NCBI GenBank assembly: GCA_035526665.1 | Contig: DATLBY010000435.1 | Span: forward strand, 1-19,628 | DNA length: 19,628 bases | Direction: 5' to 3' | DNA from: DATLBY01 sp035526665 | GTDB lineage: Bacteria; Acidobacteriota; Terriglobia; Bryobacterales; Bryobacteraceae | Part shown: positions 1 to 7,161 of the stretch, in pieces | How the letters are laid out: every line of letters starts with the position of its first letter | Position numbering within the stretch: position 1 is the stretch's first letter | Program-made: the position numbers and the translations under genes | The notes under the pieces: model-generated | Database searches by the model: none | What the model was told of the DNA's origin: nothing | What the model saw: the letters and a program-made list of their open reading frames with translations, nothing else

Positions 1-5
1 ATACG

Positions 6-25
6 TCTGCACGATAGAGTGCAGA
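6..25. repeat. Short perfect inverted repeat (7-bp arms, 6-nt loop)
   Basis: TCTGCAC at 6-12 is matched by its reverse complement GTGCAGA at 19-25, with loop GATAGA. No T-tract follows on either strand, so it does not look like a standard intrinsic terminator. It could be an operator half-site pair or a chance hairpin. Apart from this and a 12-bp palindrome at 77-88, I see nothing in bases 1-82. Confidence 0.3.
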
Positions 26-82
26 ATCGCGACATTCCTGTCCGTTAACCCCGGCTGCTTGCGCATGGATGTGTCTGCTTAG

Positions 83-421
83 CTAAGCTGTTACTGATAT
101 TATAGTTAATCCGGGCAGTCGATCACAAGCCGGGGGTAGGAGCTTGACCAAGGATTCGTTCGCGACGGCTTCGAGATCGCTGTTGGCGCCCGACCGCCCG
201 GTTGAGTCGCGGCTTTTACGGATTTCCTCTTCGGCTCGGAACCAATCCTCTTCCGGGTTGCCGTCACGGCCATCGCGATCGAGGTAAAACTGGTGCGCGA
301 GCCGGGCAATCTCCTAGTGTTCGTCCAGCCCATTGATGGCCGCGTTTCCCTCCAGTGAATTATCCGCATTGGCGGCTTCGGGCATGTTTCGCGCCGGGTC
401 TATATTCCTATGTGTTGACAT
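83..421 (-). pseudogene. DUF2934 protein gene interrupted by an in-frame TAG
   Basis: Read on the reverse strand from ATG at 421, the frame gives 35 codons ending in GLDEH, then TAG at 316-314. The same frame continues open for 76 more codons to a TAG at 85-83. The part after the first stop begins EIARLAHQFYLDRDGRDG and continues with NPEEDWFRAEEEIRK. This is the DUF2934 pattern (IA..A...Y..RG...G...DW..AE.E), a short domain of unknown function that I know as common in Acidobacteria and Proteobacteria. A single G-to-T change (GAG to TAG) explains the stop, since restoring Glu gives HEEIARLA. The upstream GGGG about 8 bases before ATG is a modest ribosome site. Alternatives are a sequencing error, stop readthrough, or reinitiation after the stop. 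The domain assignment is fairly secure. The pseudogene status rests on one base. Confidence 0.6.
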
Positions 422-458
422 GGTTTTAACCCCAAAATTGGATGGCACCGGCTGAGGA

Positions 459-488
459 ATGTTACAACAATTCACCGTTTGCCGCCAA
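459..488 (-). promoter_or_regulatory. Possible sigma70-type promoter for the DUF2934 gene
   Basis: On the reverse strand TTGGCG (488-483) and TAACAT (464-459) are separated by 18 bases, each matching four of six consensus positions. It lies in the 136-bp divergent region (422-557) between the DUF2934 gene and the DoxX gene. I found no convincing promoter for the DoxX side. Motif-based and tentative. Confidence 0.25.
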
Positions 489-557
489 TGCCCTACAACA
501 AGTTCCCTGGCGCATTTACGTCCTGTATGCATCTACTCGACGGGGGGAGGGTGAAAA

Positions 558-1007
558 ATGAGATGGCTATGGAACACCGAGAATTGGGTAGTCCCCTCGA
601 TTCTCCGCGTGACACTCGGAATCGTGATGTTTCCACATGGGGCTCAGAAATTGCTCGGCTGGTTTGGCGGCTACGGGTTTACCGGAACGATGAACTACTT
701 CACACAGTCGCAGGGCATTCCAGCAGTGTTCGCAATGCTAGCCATCGCCACTGAGTTCTTTGGCGCACTCGGTCTCATTGCGGGGTTACTTACCAGAGTA
801 GCCGCCTTCGGCATTTTCTCGGTGATGTGCGTGGCGATTGCAATGGTTCACGCCAACAACGGATTCTTCATGAATTGGACCGGGAAACAGGCGGGGGAGG
901 GGTTTGAATATCACCTGCTGGCCATTGGGATCGCAATTGTTCTAATCATCGAAGGCGGTGGACGATGGTCGGTCGACCGGGTGCTCACCGCCAAACGGCC
1001 CGGGTGA
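558..1007 (+). CDS. DoxX family integral membrane protein
   Basis: This 149-residue protein has four predicted membrane helices (about 12-30, 55-75, 80-98 and 118-132). It carries the family's hallmark first-helix motif MFPHGAQKLLGWFGG (residues 24-38), with later conserved-looking residues E67, H98 and the FEYH motif (116-119). DoxX-family proteins are inner-membrane proteins linked in various bacteria to thiol or quinone redox chemistry; the exact reaction of this subgroup is not known. The start is well supported: GGGAGGG at 545-551 sits six bases before the ATG. The gene is monocistronic here. It diverges from the DUF2934 gene and converges on the response-regulator gene with 14 bases between. 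Family assignment is firm, and function within the family is open. Confidence 0.85.
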   Translation: MRWLWNTENWVVPSILRVTLGIVMFPHGAQKLLGWFGGYGFTGTMNYFTQSQGIPAVFAMLAIATEFFGALGLIAGLLTRVAAFGIFSVMCVAIAMVHANNGFFMNWTGKQAGEGFEYHLLAIGIAIVLIIEGGGRWSVDRVLTAKRPG

Positions 1008-1021
1008 CCGGCGCCGGGGGC

Positions 1022-1516
1022 TTAAAGGAACGCCCGGAGAAGCCGCGATTGCACGTCTTTGAGGCTGGAGTGGGCAGTATCAAGTTCAGAGATTTTATCC
1101 CTGAGGCTTCGAAACAGCTGCGTCCGTTCAATAGCGCTCTGAATCACCAGCAGAAGCTGCGCGTTGTCCCACGGCTTCTCGAGATACTGGAATAGTCCGA
1201 CGTCGTTGATGGCCTGGATGGCGCTTTGCTTGTCGGCGTGCCCGGTCAGCAGCACGCGCGCCGCCTCCGGCTGCAGTTGCTTGGCGCGGCCAAGCAACTG
1301 AATTCCATTCATCTTCGGCATCAGATAGTCGCTGACAACGACATCCACCGCCTGGGTTTCGAGAAATTTTGCGGCTTCCTCCGGGCTGGTGAACCCGTGA
1401 ATGTCATATTCCGTTTCAAGATTCAGGAAGGCGCGGACGCTCGTAATTACCATCTCTTCGTCGTCCACGATCAAGATTACCGGCTGGCTTGGTGACGACG
1501 ATCCATTTTTCTCCAC
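1022..1516 (-). CDS. Single-domain response regulator with a C-terminal helical tail
   Basis: The protein has 164 residues. A receiver domain spans about 12-130: acidic pair D18/D19 in ILIVDDEE, phosphoacceptor D63 in VVVSDYLMP, T91 in LLTGHAD, and K114 in YLEKPW. The receiver is complete and should be phosphorylatable. After residue 130 there is only a short charged, probably coiled-coil tail, with no DNA-binding, HD-GYP, GGDEF or other output domain. The start is GTG at 1516, directly abutting the TAA of the upstream kinase gene. AGGAG inside the kinase's last codons, nine bases upstream, serves as ribosome site. This implies translational coupling and a cognate pair. It is the last gene of the operon that begins at 5621. 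The output is probably by protein-protein contact (inferred). Confidence 0.9.
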   Translation of the reverse strand: MEKNGSSSPSQPVILIVDDEEMVITSVRAFLNLETEYDIHGFTSPEEAAKFLETQAVDVVVSDYLMPKMNGIQLLGRAKQLQPEAARVLLTGHADKQSAIQAINDVGLFQYLEKPWDNAQLLLVIQSAIERTQLFRSLRDKISELDTAHSSLKDVQSRLLRAFL

Positions 1517-2389
1517 TTAAGAACTCTCCTGTCTGGTCTGCTCGGATTGCTGGTCTGCTGCCCGCGGCTGGACCACGGGAATCCGAACATGGAAAGTTGT
1601 TCCGTTATCCATGTCCGTTTCAAAACTGATGGCTCCGCCGTGTGTGTCTTCCACAATTTCCCGCGTGATGGTGAGGCCCAGTCCGGTGCCTTCTCCAAAG
1701 GGTTTGGTGGTGAAGCCCGCGGCAAAAATCTTCGGGCGGACTTCCGCGGGTATCCCCGAACCGGTGTCGCTGACGGCGATGTGCACGCGATCGCCCTCCA
1801 GGCGCGTGGTGACGGTGATAGTCCCCTCGTTCTCAATCGCCTGCGAGGCATTCACAATCAAATTCAGAAATACCTGGTTGAGCAGCCCGGGATAGCACTC
1901 CACCTCCGGCACATCGGCGCCGTAGTCCTTATCCACCGCAATGCGGCTGCGATAGACCGAACTGCTGAGCTTGATCGTGCTATCCAGCAGTTCGCGCACA
2001 TCCATTTTCCGCAGATCGCCTTCGTTGACCCGAGCGAATGTCTTCAGGCTTCTGATGACCCCATAGATGCGCTCGCAGGCAATCTTATCCACCGAGGCGA
2101 GGGTGGCTACCGAATCGAGCAGCTTCAGCGCTTTAGCAGGCACCTGGCAATCGCCGGCAATCAGTTGTTCCCGGATGGCGTCGAGCGAACGGCGGGTGGT
2201 CTCATTGTTGGAAAGTATCGATCCTATGGGAGTATTGATTTCGTGAACGATTCCGGCCGCCAGCCTGCCCAGAGATGCCATTTTATGCGCCTCGGCGAGC
2301 TTCCGGTTCGCCGTCTGGAGTTCGGCTTCCAGGGTGGCGGGGTCCATCGGCTCATCCACTTGCGGCGCGGGTTTCACCTCTTCGCTCAT
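1517..2389 (-). CDS. Soluble sensor histidine kinase
   Basis: Translated from ATG at 2389 this is a 290-residue cytoplasmic kinase without membrane helices or a PAS domain. A short coiled coil (about 15-38) leads into a HisKA dimerisation segment with phosphoacceptor H49 (GIVHEINTP). The ATPase domain follows: N box NLIVNASQAI (176-185), G1 DTGSGIP (208-214), F box FTTK (226-229) and G2 GTGLGL (234-239). All catalytic boxes are intact. The frame is open upstream to a TTG at 2443, but that has no ribosome site and overlaps the cNMP gene. ATG 2389 has AGGGA seven bases upstream (2401-2397). The kinase lies 43 bases after the cNMP-fold gene and directly abuts the response-regulator gene. Lacking its own sensor domain, it may take its signal from the cNMP-fold protein or the transporter (inference). 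Confidence 0.9.
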   Translation of the reverse strand: MSEEVKPAPQVDEPMDPATLEAELQTANRKLAEAHKMASLGRLAAGIVHEINTPIGSILSNNETTRRSLDAIREQLIAGDCQVPAKALKLLDSVATLASVDKIACERIYGVIRSLKTFARVNEGDLRKMDVRELLDSTIKLSSSVYRSRIAVDKDYGADVPEVECYPGLLNQVFLNLIVNASQAIENEGTITVTTRLEGDRVHIAVSDTGSGIPAEVRPKIFAAGFTTKPFGEGTGLGLTITREIVEDTHGGAISFETDMDNGTTFHVRIPVVQPRAADQQSEQTRQESS

Positions 2390-2432
2390 GACGGCATCCC
2401 TGATCTTATTATTATTGCTTCGACAGCCGCGA

Positions 2433-2855
2433 TCACTGTTCAACCAAAGCGCGGAAGCGTTTTACCAGCATTGCGAAAATAGACGCGGTGATCTCTGTAT
2501 TGTCTGACAGGAGATCGTAGAAATCGTCGCGCCCTATTCGGAGCAGACGGGTGCTTTCCGTGGCTTTTGCATTCACAGGCATTGGATCGGAATCAAACAA
2601 CGCCCAGGCGCCCAGCACCTCATTTTGATGCGCCACATGCAACGGCTCGTCCTTCCGGCTTATCTGGACAGCGCCATCGAGAATGACATACAAGGCATCC
2701 GGAGGCTTGGAAGCCTCCAGAATGTTGTGATTCGGCTGGACGCTTACCTCTTTCGCAATGGACGCGATTCTCGAGAGTTGATCGGGCGAAAGGTTCTTCA
2801 GGAGATCTACCGCCTCGAGAGCGATCACCTTTTCTACTATGTTCAGTTCCGCCAT
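2433..2855 (-). CDS. Stand-alone cyclic-nucleotide-binding-fold protein (Crp/cNMP domain, no DNA-binding domain)
   Basis: This 140-residue protein is a single cNMP-binding-type domain: an N-terminal helix (LLKNLSPDQLSRIA), the beta-roll with DALYVILDGAVQI (53-65), the cassette LGAWALF (81-87), and a closing helix. There is no helix-turn-helix. The cassette departs from the canonical phosphate-binding form. The usual GE(L/I)A is GAWA, and the Arg that contacts the cyclic phosphate is missing (PVNAKA, 93-98). Ordinary cAMP binding is therefore doubtful. The gene starts three bases after the stop of the transporter gene, with its ribosome site (AGG) in that gene's end. NTT-like transporters with cNMP domains fused after HEAT repeats are known, so this may be the detached third domain of such a protein (inference). 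Confidence 0.85.
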   Translation of the reverse strand: MAELNIVEKVIALEAVDLLKNLSPDQLSRIASIAKEVSVQPNHNILEASKPPDALYVILDGAVQISRKDEPLHVAHQNEVLGAWALFDSDPMPVNAKATESTRLLRIGRDDFYDLLSDNTEITASIFAMLVKRFRALVEQ

Positions 2856-2858
2856 TGG

Positions 2859-5621
2859 CTACCTGACATTCTCCACCGGGCCGGTTAGGGCGGCGATCGC
2901 GGACTTGGCCACCTCGCTAACCTCCGTTCCCGCCCTCTCCGAGAGCGGCGCAATTTCCCCAATCAGATCGTTAAACTTCAGTTCCACGGCAGTCGCAATC
3001 GCGCAAGCCACTAACCAGGAATCGCCGGACCGGATCAGATCACGAATAGCCGTCCGCGCATCTTTGAGCTCAATTCCGAACAACTCTAGCCCCGATTGAC
3101 TCATGCGTACTTCGTCATCCAATAATGGCAGCACCACGCGCTTGAGTTCACGCTCCAGCACATTGTCGAGAAACTCCAGGGCGGCGGTATATTCCTCCGA
3201 TGTCCGGTGATTCAGTGCGCGGTAGGCGGCATAAATGTCCTTGGGCGGATAGCGGAGACCCACCAGCCGGAACATCCGTTCCAAGGTGGAGCTCAGCCTC
3301 TCTTTAATTGTGTTGGCGAGTAATCGCGCGCACGGCGTACTCCGCTGCTCTCTAAAGGGCTCGAGCGCCGCATTCAGCTCAAAGTAATAGCGCGCCTCTT
3401 TATGAATGTGCCGCAGGACGGAGTCGCGGCCATAGGTCAGATCCGGATTTTTTTGGCGGAGCGAATTCAACGACCGCAAAATACCTGAGCGAATCGTCAG
3501 ATCTTCCAGGCTCAGAGCCTGCAGGAGGACATCCACCGACCGCTGATGGACAATCCGCTGGAGAACGCGCGGAATCTGGCGCCGCACAGCAACCGGCATG
3601 GTCTCATCCAGCAGCACGTCGCCCAACGTGCCGACGATACGCTCCCCGTAGGCGGCGATAGATTCAATGGCCATGCCCCGCAGCCGCGAGCTGCCAAGAT
3701 GCCGCAACAGACCATCCAGATAGATTCGGTTTTGCAGGACGCCGGCGGTGCGGCTTGCCGACATGGCAACTTCCGGACTGGGGTCGGTGAGCAGCGTTTG
3801 CAGCAGTAATGGATCAGCGTCGCCCGGCAGCCGGAGAGCAGCGGCCGCCAGCACGCGCCGGCCCGCCGACTGCGAGACTACACTCGATGAAATCCACTCC
3901 TTGGTGATCAACTGGTCCGCTCGCTGCGGATTCGAGGCCAAAGCTTCAATCGCACTCTGCGCTACGAGGCCGTTCTGGTGGTCAATCAATCGGGATGTGA
4001 GCTCCCTGGGCTCGGGCGATACGGCCAGTGCATACGCGACCGCGGGCTGGATAACCGGCGACAGCTCACCGGCCCGCAGCGAACGGATCTCGCCCAGCGC
4101 ACGGTCCAACAGCGCAGCATAACCACGTTCCTGAGCGACTTTGTACGCGGCTACTCTGAGTTCCGGCCCGGAACTTTCGCTGATCTTATCCAACCTCTTT
4201 TCGATCGCGTAGGTGGGAACCTGCCCCAACAGGGACAGCGCATAGGCTGCTTGCCGCGGCACCGGACTATCCAGCGTTTGCTCCAGGAGCCGGATTGTGA
4301 CGGCATCGTTTACGTTGATCCTGACTTCCTCGAAATCCAGCCGCCGCGCCTCAATGCGTTTCCGCACGGTGGTTGTGTACTCGTTCTTGGCGCGGATGGA
4401 AAGCAGAATCCAGGCCACTGACAGGGCGATCACGATCAGCGATATCCGGTTGACGTCCATGTCAAAGGTGACCGTGAGCAGCACCAGGATAATACCGCCC
4501 ATTCCGCGCGAGAGCCGGTCGACAAAAACATCCACGAAAGCCTTCGTCTTATTTTTGAGTTCCCTCGGGAGTGGAAGGTAGAGGAGCTCCATGCCGGTGC
4601 GGTTGAACGAATACCGGGTGGCGGCTTCGGCCAGGCGGGCGGCGCCGGTGGAATACACTCCCGGAGCCAGAAATGTCGCAATTGAGGCCAAACCGATCGA
4701 AACCGGCATAATCTGAAGAGTGCCACCAACTCCAAAGCGGCTCACTACGAACGCGGTCAGGAAAAACTGCAGCACAAAGGTAACCAGGTTCAGCCAGAGC
4801 CCGTAAAAGCTGCCCAGGAAGGCGGTCAACTGGTCTCCCTTGTAGGCCTCCTTCGCCATGGCGCTGAACTGGTATTCCACCATGACATCCACGATATAAG
4901 TCATGGAGATAATGGCGATAATCACCTGCAGGTGACGGTATTTGCCGATGGAAACGGCAATGTCCTTGAACGAGAAGCCCTCTTCTTCCTCAGCCCCCTT
5001 CACGCCTGCCAGCGAAACGCCCTTCTGGGCCACGGCGGCGAGGAACGCCAGATACGAAAATGCGACCATGGCGGCGCTGGCCAGCAGCAGATTGCGGGTG
5101 CCCAGGTATTTTACCGTCAACGCAGTGAACGAACCCCCGAACGCTGCTCCGAAGACCGATCCCACACCCAGGATTCCGTACAAGCGCTTCGCCTCGCGCG
5201 TGGTAAATACGTTCGCCGCGACCAGCCAGCCCTGCGACACAAGCATAATACTGAACAGACTCACGAATATGTTAAAGACATATAACATCCATGCCAAGTT
5301 CAGGGCCAGCAGGTACCAGATGGCGAACAGGCAGCCGATCGAGAACATCGTGGCCACGGCAACTGCCGATTTGAGCGACCATTTGACGGCTATGTGCGTA
5401 TACCCATAGGCCAGAACACCGCCGACGGCGGCAATCAGAATATAAAGATAGGGCAGCTTGTCGATATCGAACTTGTTCAGAAACATCGAACGCGAGACAG
5501 GCTTGAGGATGTAATAGGCGAAAAGCACCAGCATCAGGTACAACGACATGAACGCCGTACGCCGGCCTTCGCCAGGGCGCACGTCGAACATACTTCGCCA
5601 AAAAGCCCGGATCTTGGTCAT
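2859..5621 (-). CDS. ADP/ATP-translocase-like (NTT/Tlc) MFS transporter fused to HEAT repeats
   Basis: The 920-residue protein has two parts. Residues about 20-415 form a 10-12 helix transporter of the nucleotide transporter (NTT/AAA) type. It shows VEYQFSAMAKEAY (248-260), and SFNRTGMELLYLPLPRELK (338-356) followed by KAFVDVFVDRLSRG, both close to family signatures. Residues about 440-915 are paired amphipathic helices typical of HEAT repeats and should be cytoplasmic. Classical NTTs of intracellular parasites are near 500 residues and lack the tail. In free-living bacteria fused forms exist and their substrate is unknown. Start: AAGGAAG precedes the ATG at good distance. It is the first gene of an operon with a cNMP-fold protein, a histidine kinase and a response regulator, suggesting a sensing or signal-coupled transporter (inference). 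Some callers may simply name it an MFS transporter. Confidence 0.85.
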   Translation of the reverse strand: MTKIRAFWRSMFDVRPGEGRRTAFMSLYLMLVLFAYYILKPVSRSMFLNKFDIDKLPYLYILIAAVGGVLAYGYTHIAVKWSLKSAVAVATMFSIGCLFAIWYLLALNLAWMLYVFNIFVSLFSIMLVSQGWLVAANVFTTREAKRLYGILGVGSVFGAAFGGSFTALTVKYLGTRNLLLASAAMVAFSYLAFLAAVAQKGVSLAGVKGAEEEEGFSFKDIAVSIGKYRHLQVIIAIISMTYIVDVMVEYQFSAMAKEAYKGDQLTAFLGSFYGLWLNLVTFVLQFFLTAFVVSRFGVGGTLQIMPVSIGLASIATFLAPGVYSTGAARLAEAATRYSFNRTGMELLYLPLPRELKNKTKAFVDVFVDRLSRGMGGIILVLLTVTFDMDVNRISLIVIALSVAWILLSIRAKNEYTTTVRKRIEARRLDFEEVRINVNDAVTIRLLEQTLDSPVPRQAAYALSLLGQVPTYAIEKRLDKISESSGPELRVAAYKVAQERGYAALLDRALGEIRSLRAGELSPVIQPAVAYALAVSPEPRELTSRLIDHQNGLVAQSAIEALASNPQRADQLITKEWISSSVVSQSAGRRVLAAAALRLPGDADPLLLQTLLTDPSPEVAMSASRTAGVLQNRIYLDGLLRHLGSSRLRGMAIESIAAYGERIVGTLGDVLLDETMPVAVRRQIPRVLQRIVHQRSVDVLLQALSLEDLTIRSGILRSLNSLRQKNPDLTYGRDSVLRHIHKEARYYFELNAALEPFREQRSTPCARLLANTIKERLSSTLERMFRLVGLRYPPKDIYAAYRALNHRTSEEYTAALEFLDNVLERELKRVVLPLLDDEVRMSQSGLELFGIELKDARTAIRDLIRSGDSWLVACAIATAVELKFNDLIGEIAPLSERAGTEVSEVAKSAIAALTGPVENVR

Positions 5622-5651
5622 ACTTCTTCCTTTTAGACGCGAATTTAAAGA

Positions 5652-5682
5652 ATCTTAGCAGGAAAGTTCCAACAAAGGTCAA
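5652..5682 (-). promoter_or_regulatory. Sigma70-type promoter with extended -10 for the transporter/two-component operon
   Basis: On the reverse strand, TTGACC (5682-5677) is followed after 19 bases by TAAGAT (5657-5652), preceded by TGC, the extended -10 feature. The predicted start near 5645 leaves a leader of about 24 bases carrying the ribosome site of the transporter gene. The spacing is two bases longer than ideal and is compensated by the extended -10. It lies in the 131-bp divergent region shared with the membrane histidine kinase. Confidence 0.45.
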
Positions 5683-5740
5683 ATTTTCGCTTGCGATAAA
5701 CTGTGCTGTACTTTACCGTCGCATTCAAGCAGTAACGCGC

Positions 5741-5746
5741 TAAAGT
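5741..5746 (+). promoter_or_regulatory. Possible -10 element giving a leaderless mRNA for the membrane histidine kinase
   Basis: TAAAGT at 5741-5746 ends six bases before the ATG at 5753, so initiation at the usual distance would place the transcript start on the start codon itself. No Shine-Dalgarno sequence is visible upstream of this ATG. I see no good -35 element, so the call is tentative. Confidence 0.25.
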
Positions 5747-5752
5747 ATTGCT

Positions 5753-7156
5753 ATGTGGCAGGAGCGCATCGCGCGACATATTCATGCGGGCGCCGCGGAG
5801 CGGGATGAAGAATTCCGCCATGAAATTCAACGCCTCAGCCATATCGGGCTGCAAGTGGTGGGCGGGGTCCAGATCGGCGTGGCGGCTTTTATGCTGCTCG
5901 CGCGCTTCCTGGTAGCTCCCGACCCTTTGACATTCCGGCTGCGTTTGTCTGAGGGACTGCTGGTAATCGCCACCGGCGCGGCCTGCCTACTGCTATCCCA
6001 CATTCGGATTTTCTACCGCTACTCCAGGCTGCTGGCCGCACTGGCGGGCGTTTTTGTCACGGGCGTCCTCATCTGGTATTCCTTACGTCTTTCCGCGTTT
6101 GACGCCAGCGCGGATGATTTCATCCCCGGACAAATTACGTTGGTGATGCTTGTCGGGGTAGCGGCCGTTCCGCTGCGGCCCACCGATACGCTTCTGTTCG
6201 GGTTCCTGACCGAGAGCATTTACGTCATGCTCTCGCTGCTGGCCCAACGGCTGAATATCGTACATACGGGCCTGGACGCTATCTATGTCCTGTTCGTCTG
6301 CATGCTGACTCTGCTCGCGACCGGCTTAACCGCCGTGGTCTACTGGCAGCGGCAGTCCAACTATCAGGCACATCTGAATACGGTAAGCGCGGCCGAGGAT
6401 TTGCGCAAGGCAGAGGCTCGGAATCTGTTGACGCAAAACGCCGCCTCCGTGGGCCGGCTGGCCGCCGCCCTCAGCCATGAATTGAACTCACCCATAGGAG
6501 CCTTGGTAAGTGGAGTAGACACCCTGCTGCTGCTGGCCGCCCGGCAGGCCACCTCGTCGCCTTCCGAGCATCAGCGGCTGGTCATCCTGCAGGCAGAACT
6601 GCGTAAATCGGTGAAGGAATCGACTGACCGCCTCAAAGCGATTATCCAGCGCATGCAGCGCTTCACCAATCTCGACAAAGCGGAGATTCAGGAGGCGAAC
6701 CTAAATGATCTGCTTACCGACGTCACCGCGCTAATGGAGCCTGAATACAAAGGTAGGGCCAAGGTCGAACTGGACCTGCAACCCGTTAAGCCGCTCGTCT
6801 GCCGGCCGCAGCAGTTGAGTGCGGTCTTTTCCAACCTGCTGGGAAATGCCGTGCAGGCGCTCAATGGCGACGGACGTGTCCGCGTTGCTACCCGGCAGGC
6901 AGATTCCCAAATTGAGGTCTCCATCGAGGACAACGGCCGGGGAGTGGACCAGGCGGAGCTTGCTACGATCTTCGATCCGGGCTTCAAGGTGAGCCATGGC
7001 CGCGTGTCCACCGGCAACTGGAGTATGTTCAGCTCTCAGCAGATCGTACGCGAGCACGGCGGCGACATTCGCATCCAGAGTGCTCCCGGCGAGGGGACAC
7101 GAATTCACGTCGTGCTTCCCTGTGACGCTCACAGCGGCGGGATGCAGATCAGCTAA
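5753..7156 (+). CDS. Membrane-bound sensor histidine kinase with degenerate G2 box
   Basis: The protein has 467 residues. An N-terminal soluble helix (1-30) is followed by about six membrane helices (roughly 31-55, 65-84, 91-112, 127-141, 146-166 and 175-198), with only short loops and no periplasmic sensor domain. A coiled coil (205-228) leads to HisKA with phosphoacceptor H242 (LSHELNSP). The ATPase domain has N box NLLGNAVQAL (361-370), G1 DNGRGV (393-398) and FDPGFK (407-412). The usual GTGLGL G2 motif is replaced by STGNWSMF (419-426), a variant I associate with some acidobacterial and cyanobacterial kinases. No response-regulator gene follows. The divergent operon supplies one (1022-1516), a plausible partner. 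The gene converges on the phosphoesterase gene with five bases between. Sensing is probably through the membrane helices (inference). Confidence 0.88.
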   Translation: MWQERIARHIHAGAAERDEEFRHEIQRLSHIGLQVVGGVQIGVAAFMLLARFLVAPDPLTFRLRLSEGLLVIATGAACLLLSHIRIFYRYSRLLAALAGVFVTGVLIWYSLRLSAFDASADDFIPGQITLVMLVGVAAVPLRPTDTLLFGFLTESIYVMLSLLAQRLNIVHTGLDAIYVLFVCMLTLLATGLTAVVYWQRQSNYQAHLNTVSAAEDLRKAEARNLLTQNAASVGRLAAALSHELNSPIGALVSGVDTLLLLAARQATSSPSEHQRLVILQAELRKSVKESTDRLKAIIQRMQRFTNLDKAEIQEANLNDLLTDVTALMEPEYKGRAKVELDLQPVKPLVCRPQQLSAVFSNLLGNAVQALNGDGRVRVATRQADSQIEVSIEDNGRGVDQAELATIFDPGFKVSHGRVSTGNWSMFSSQQIVREHGGDIRIQSAPGEGTRIHVVLPCDAHSGGMQIS

Positions 7157-7161
7157 GTTCC

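Noticed and set aside
77..88. 12-bp palindrome GCTTAGCTAAGC at the end of the DUF2934 frame
   Set aside because: It has no loop or T-tract and only one copy, so chance is the simplest explanation. It could be revisited if repeated elsewhere in the genome.
997..1021. GC-rich partial hairpin between DoxX and the response regulator
   Set aside because: The stem needs a two-base bulge and no T-tract follows on either strand, so I do not call it a terminator.
2390..2443. Upstream TTG start for the soluble histidine kinase
   Set aside because: It has no ribosome site, overlaps the preceding gene and adds non-conserved residues. ATG 2389 has a good AGGGA.
1547..2482. Long open frame (311 codons) on the forward strand
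   Set aside because: It is antisense to the soluble histidine kinase and the cNMP-fold gene, which have complete conserved motifs. The forward translation resembles no family and has no ribosome site.
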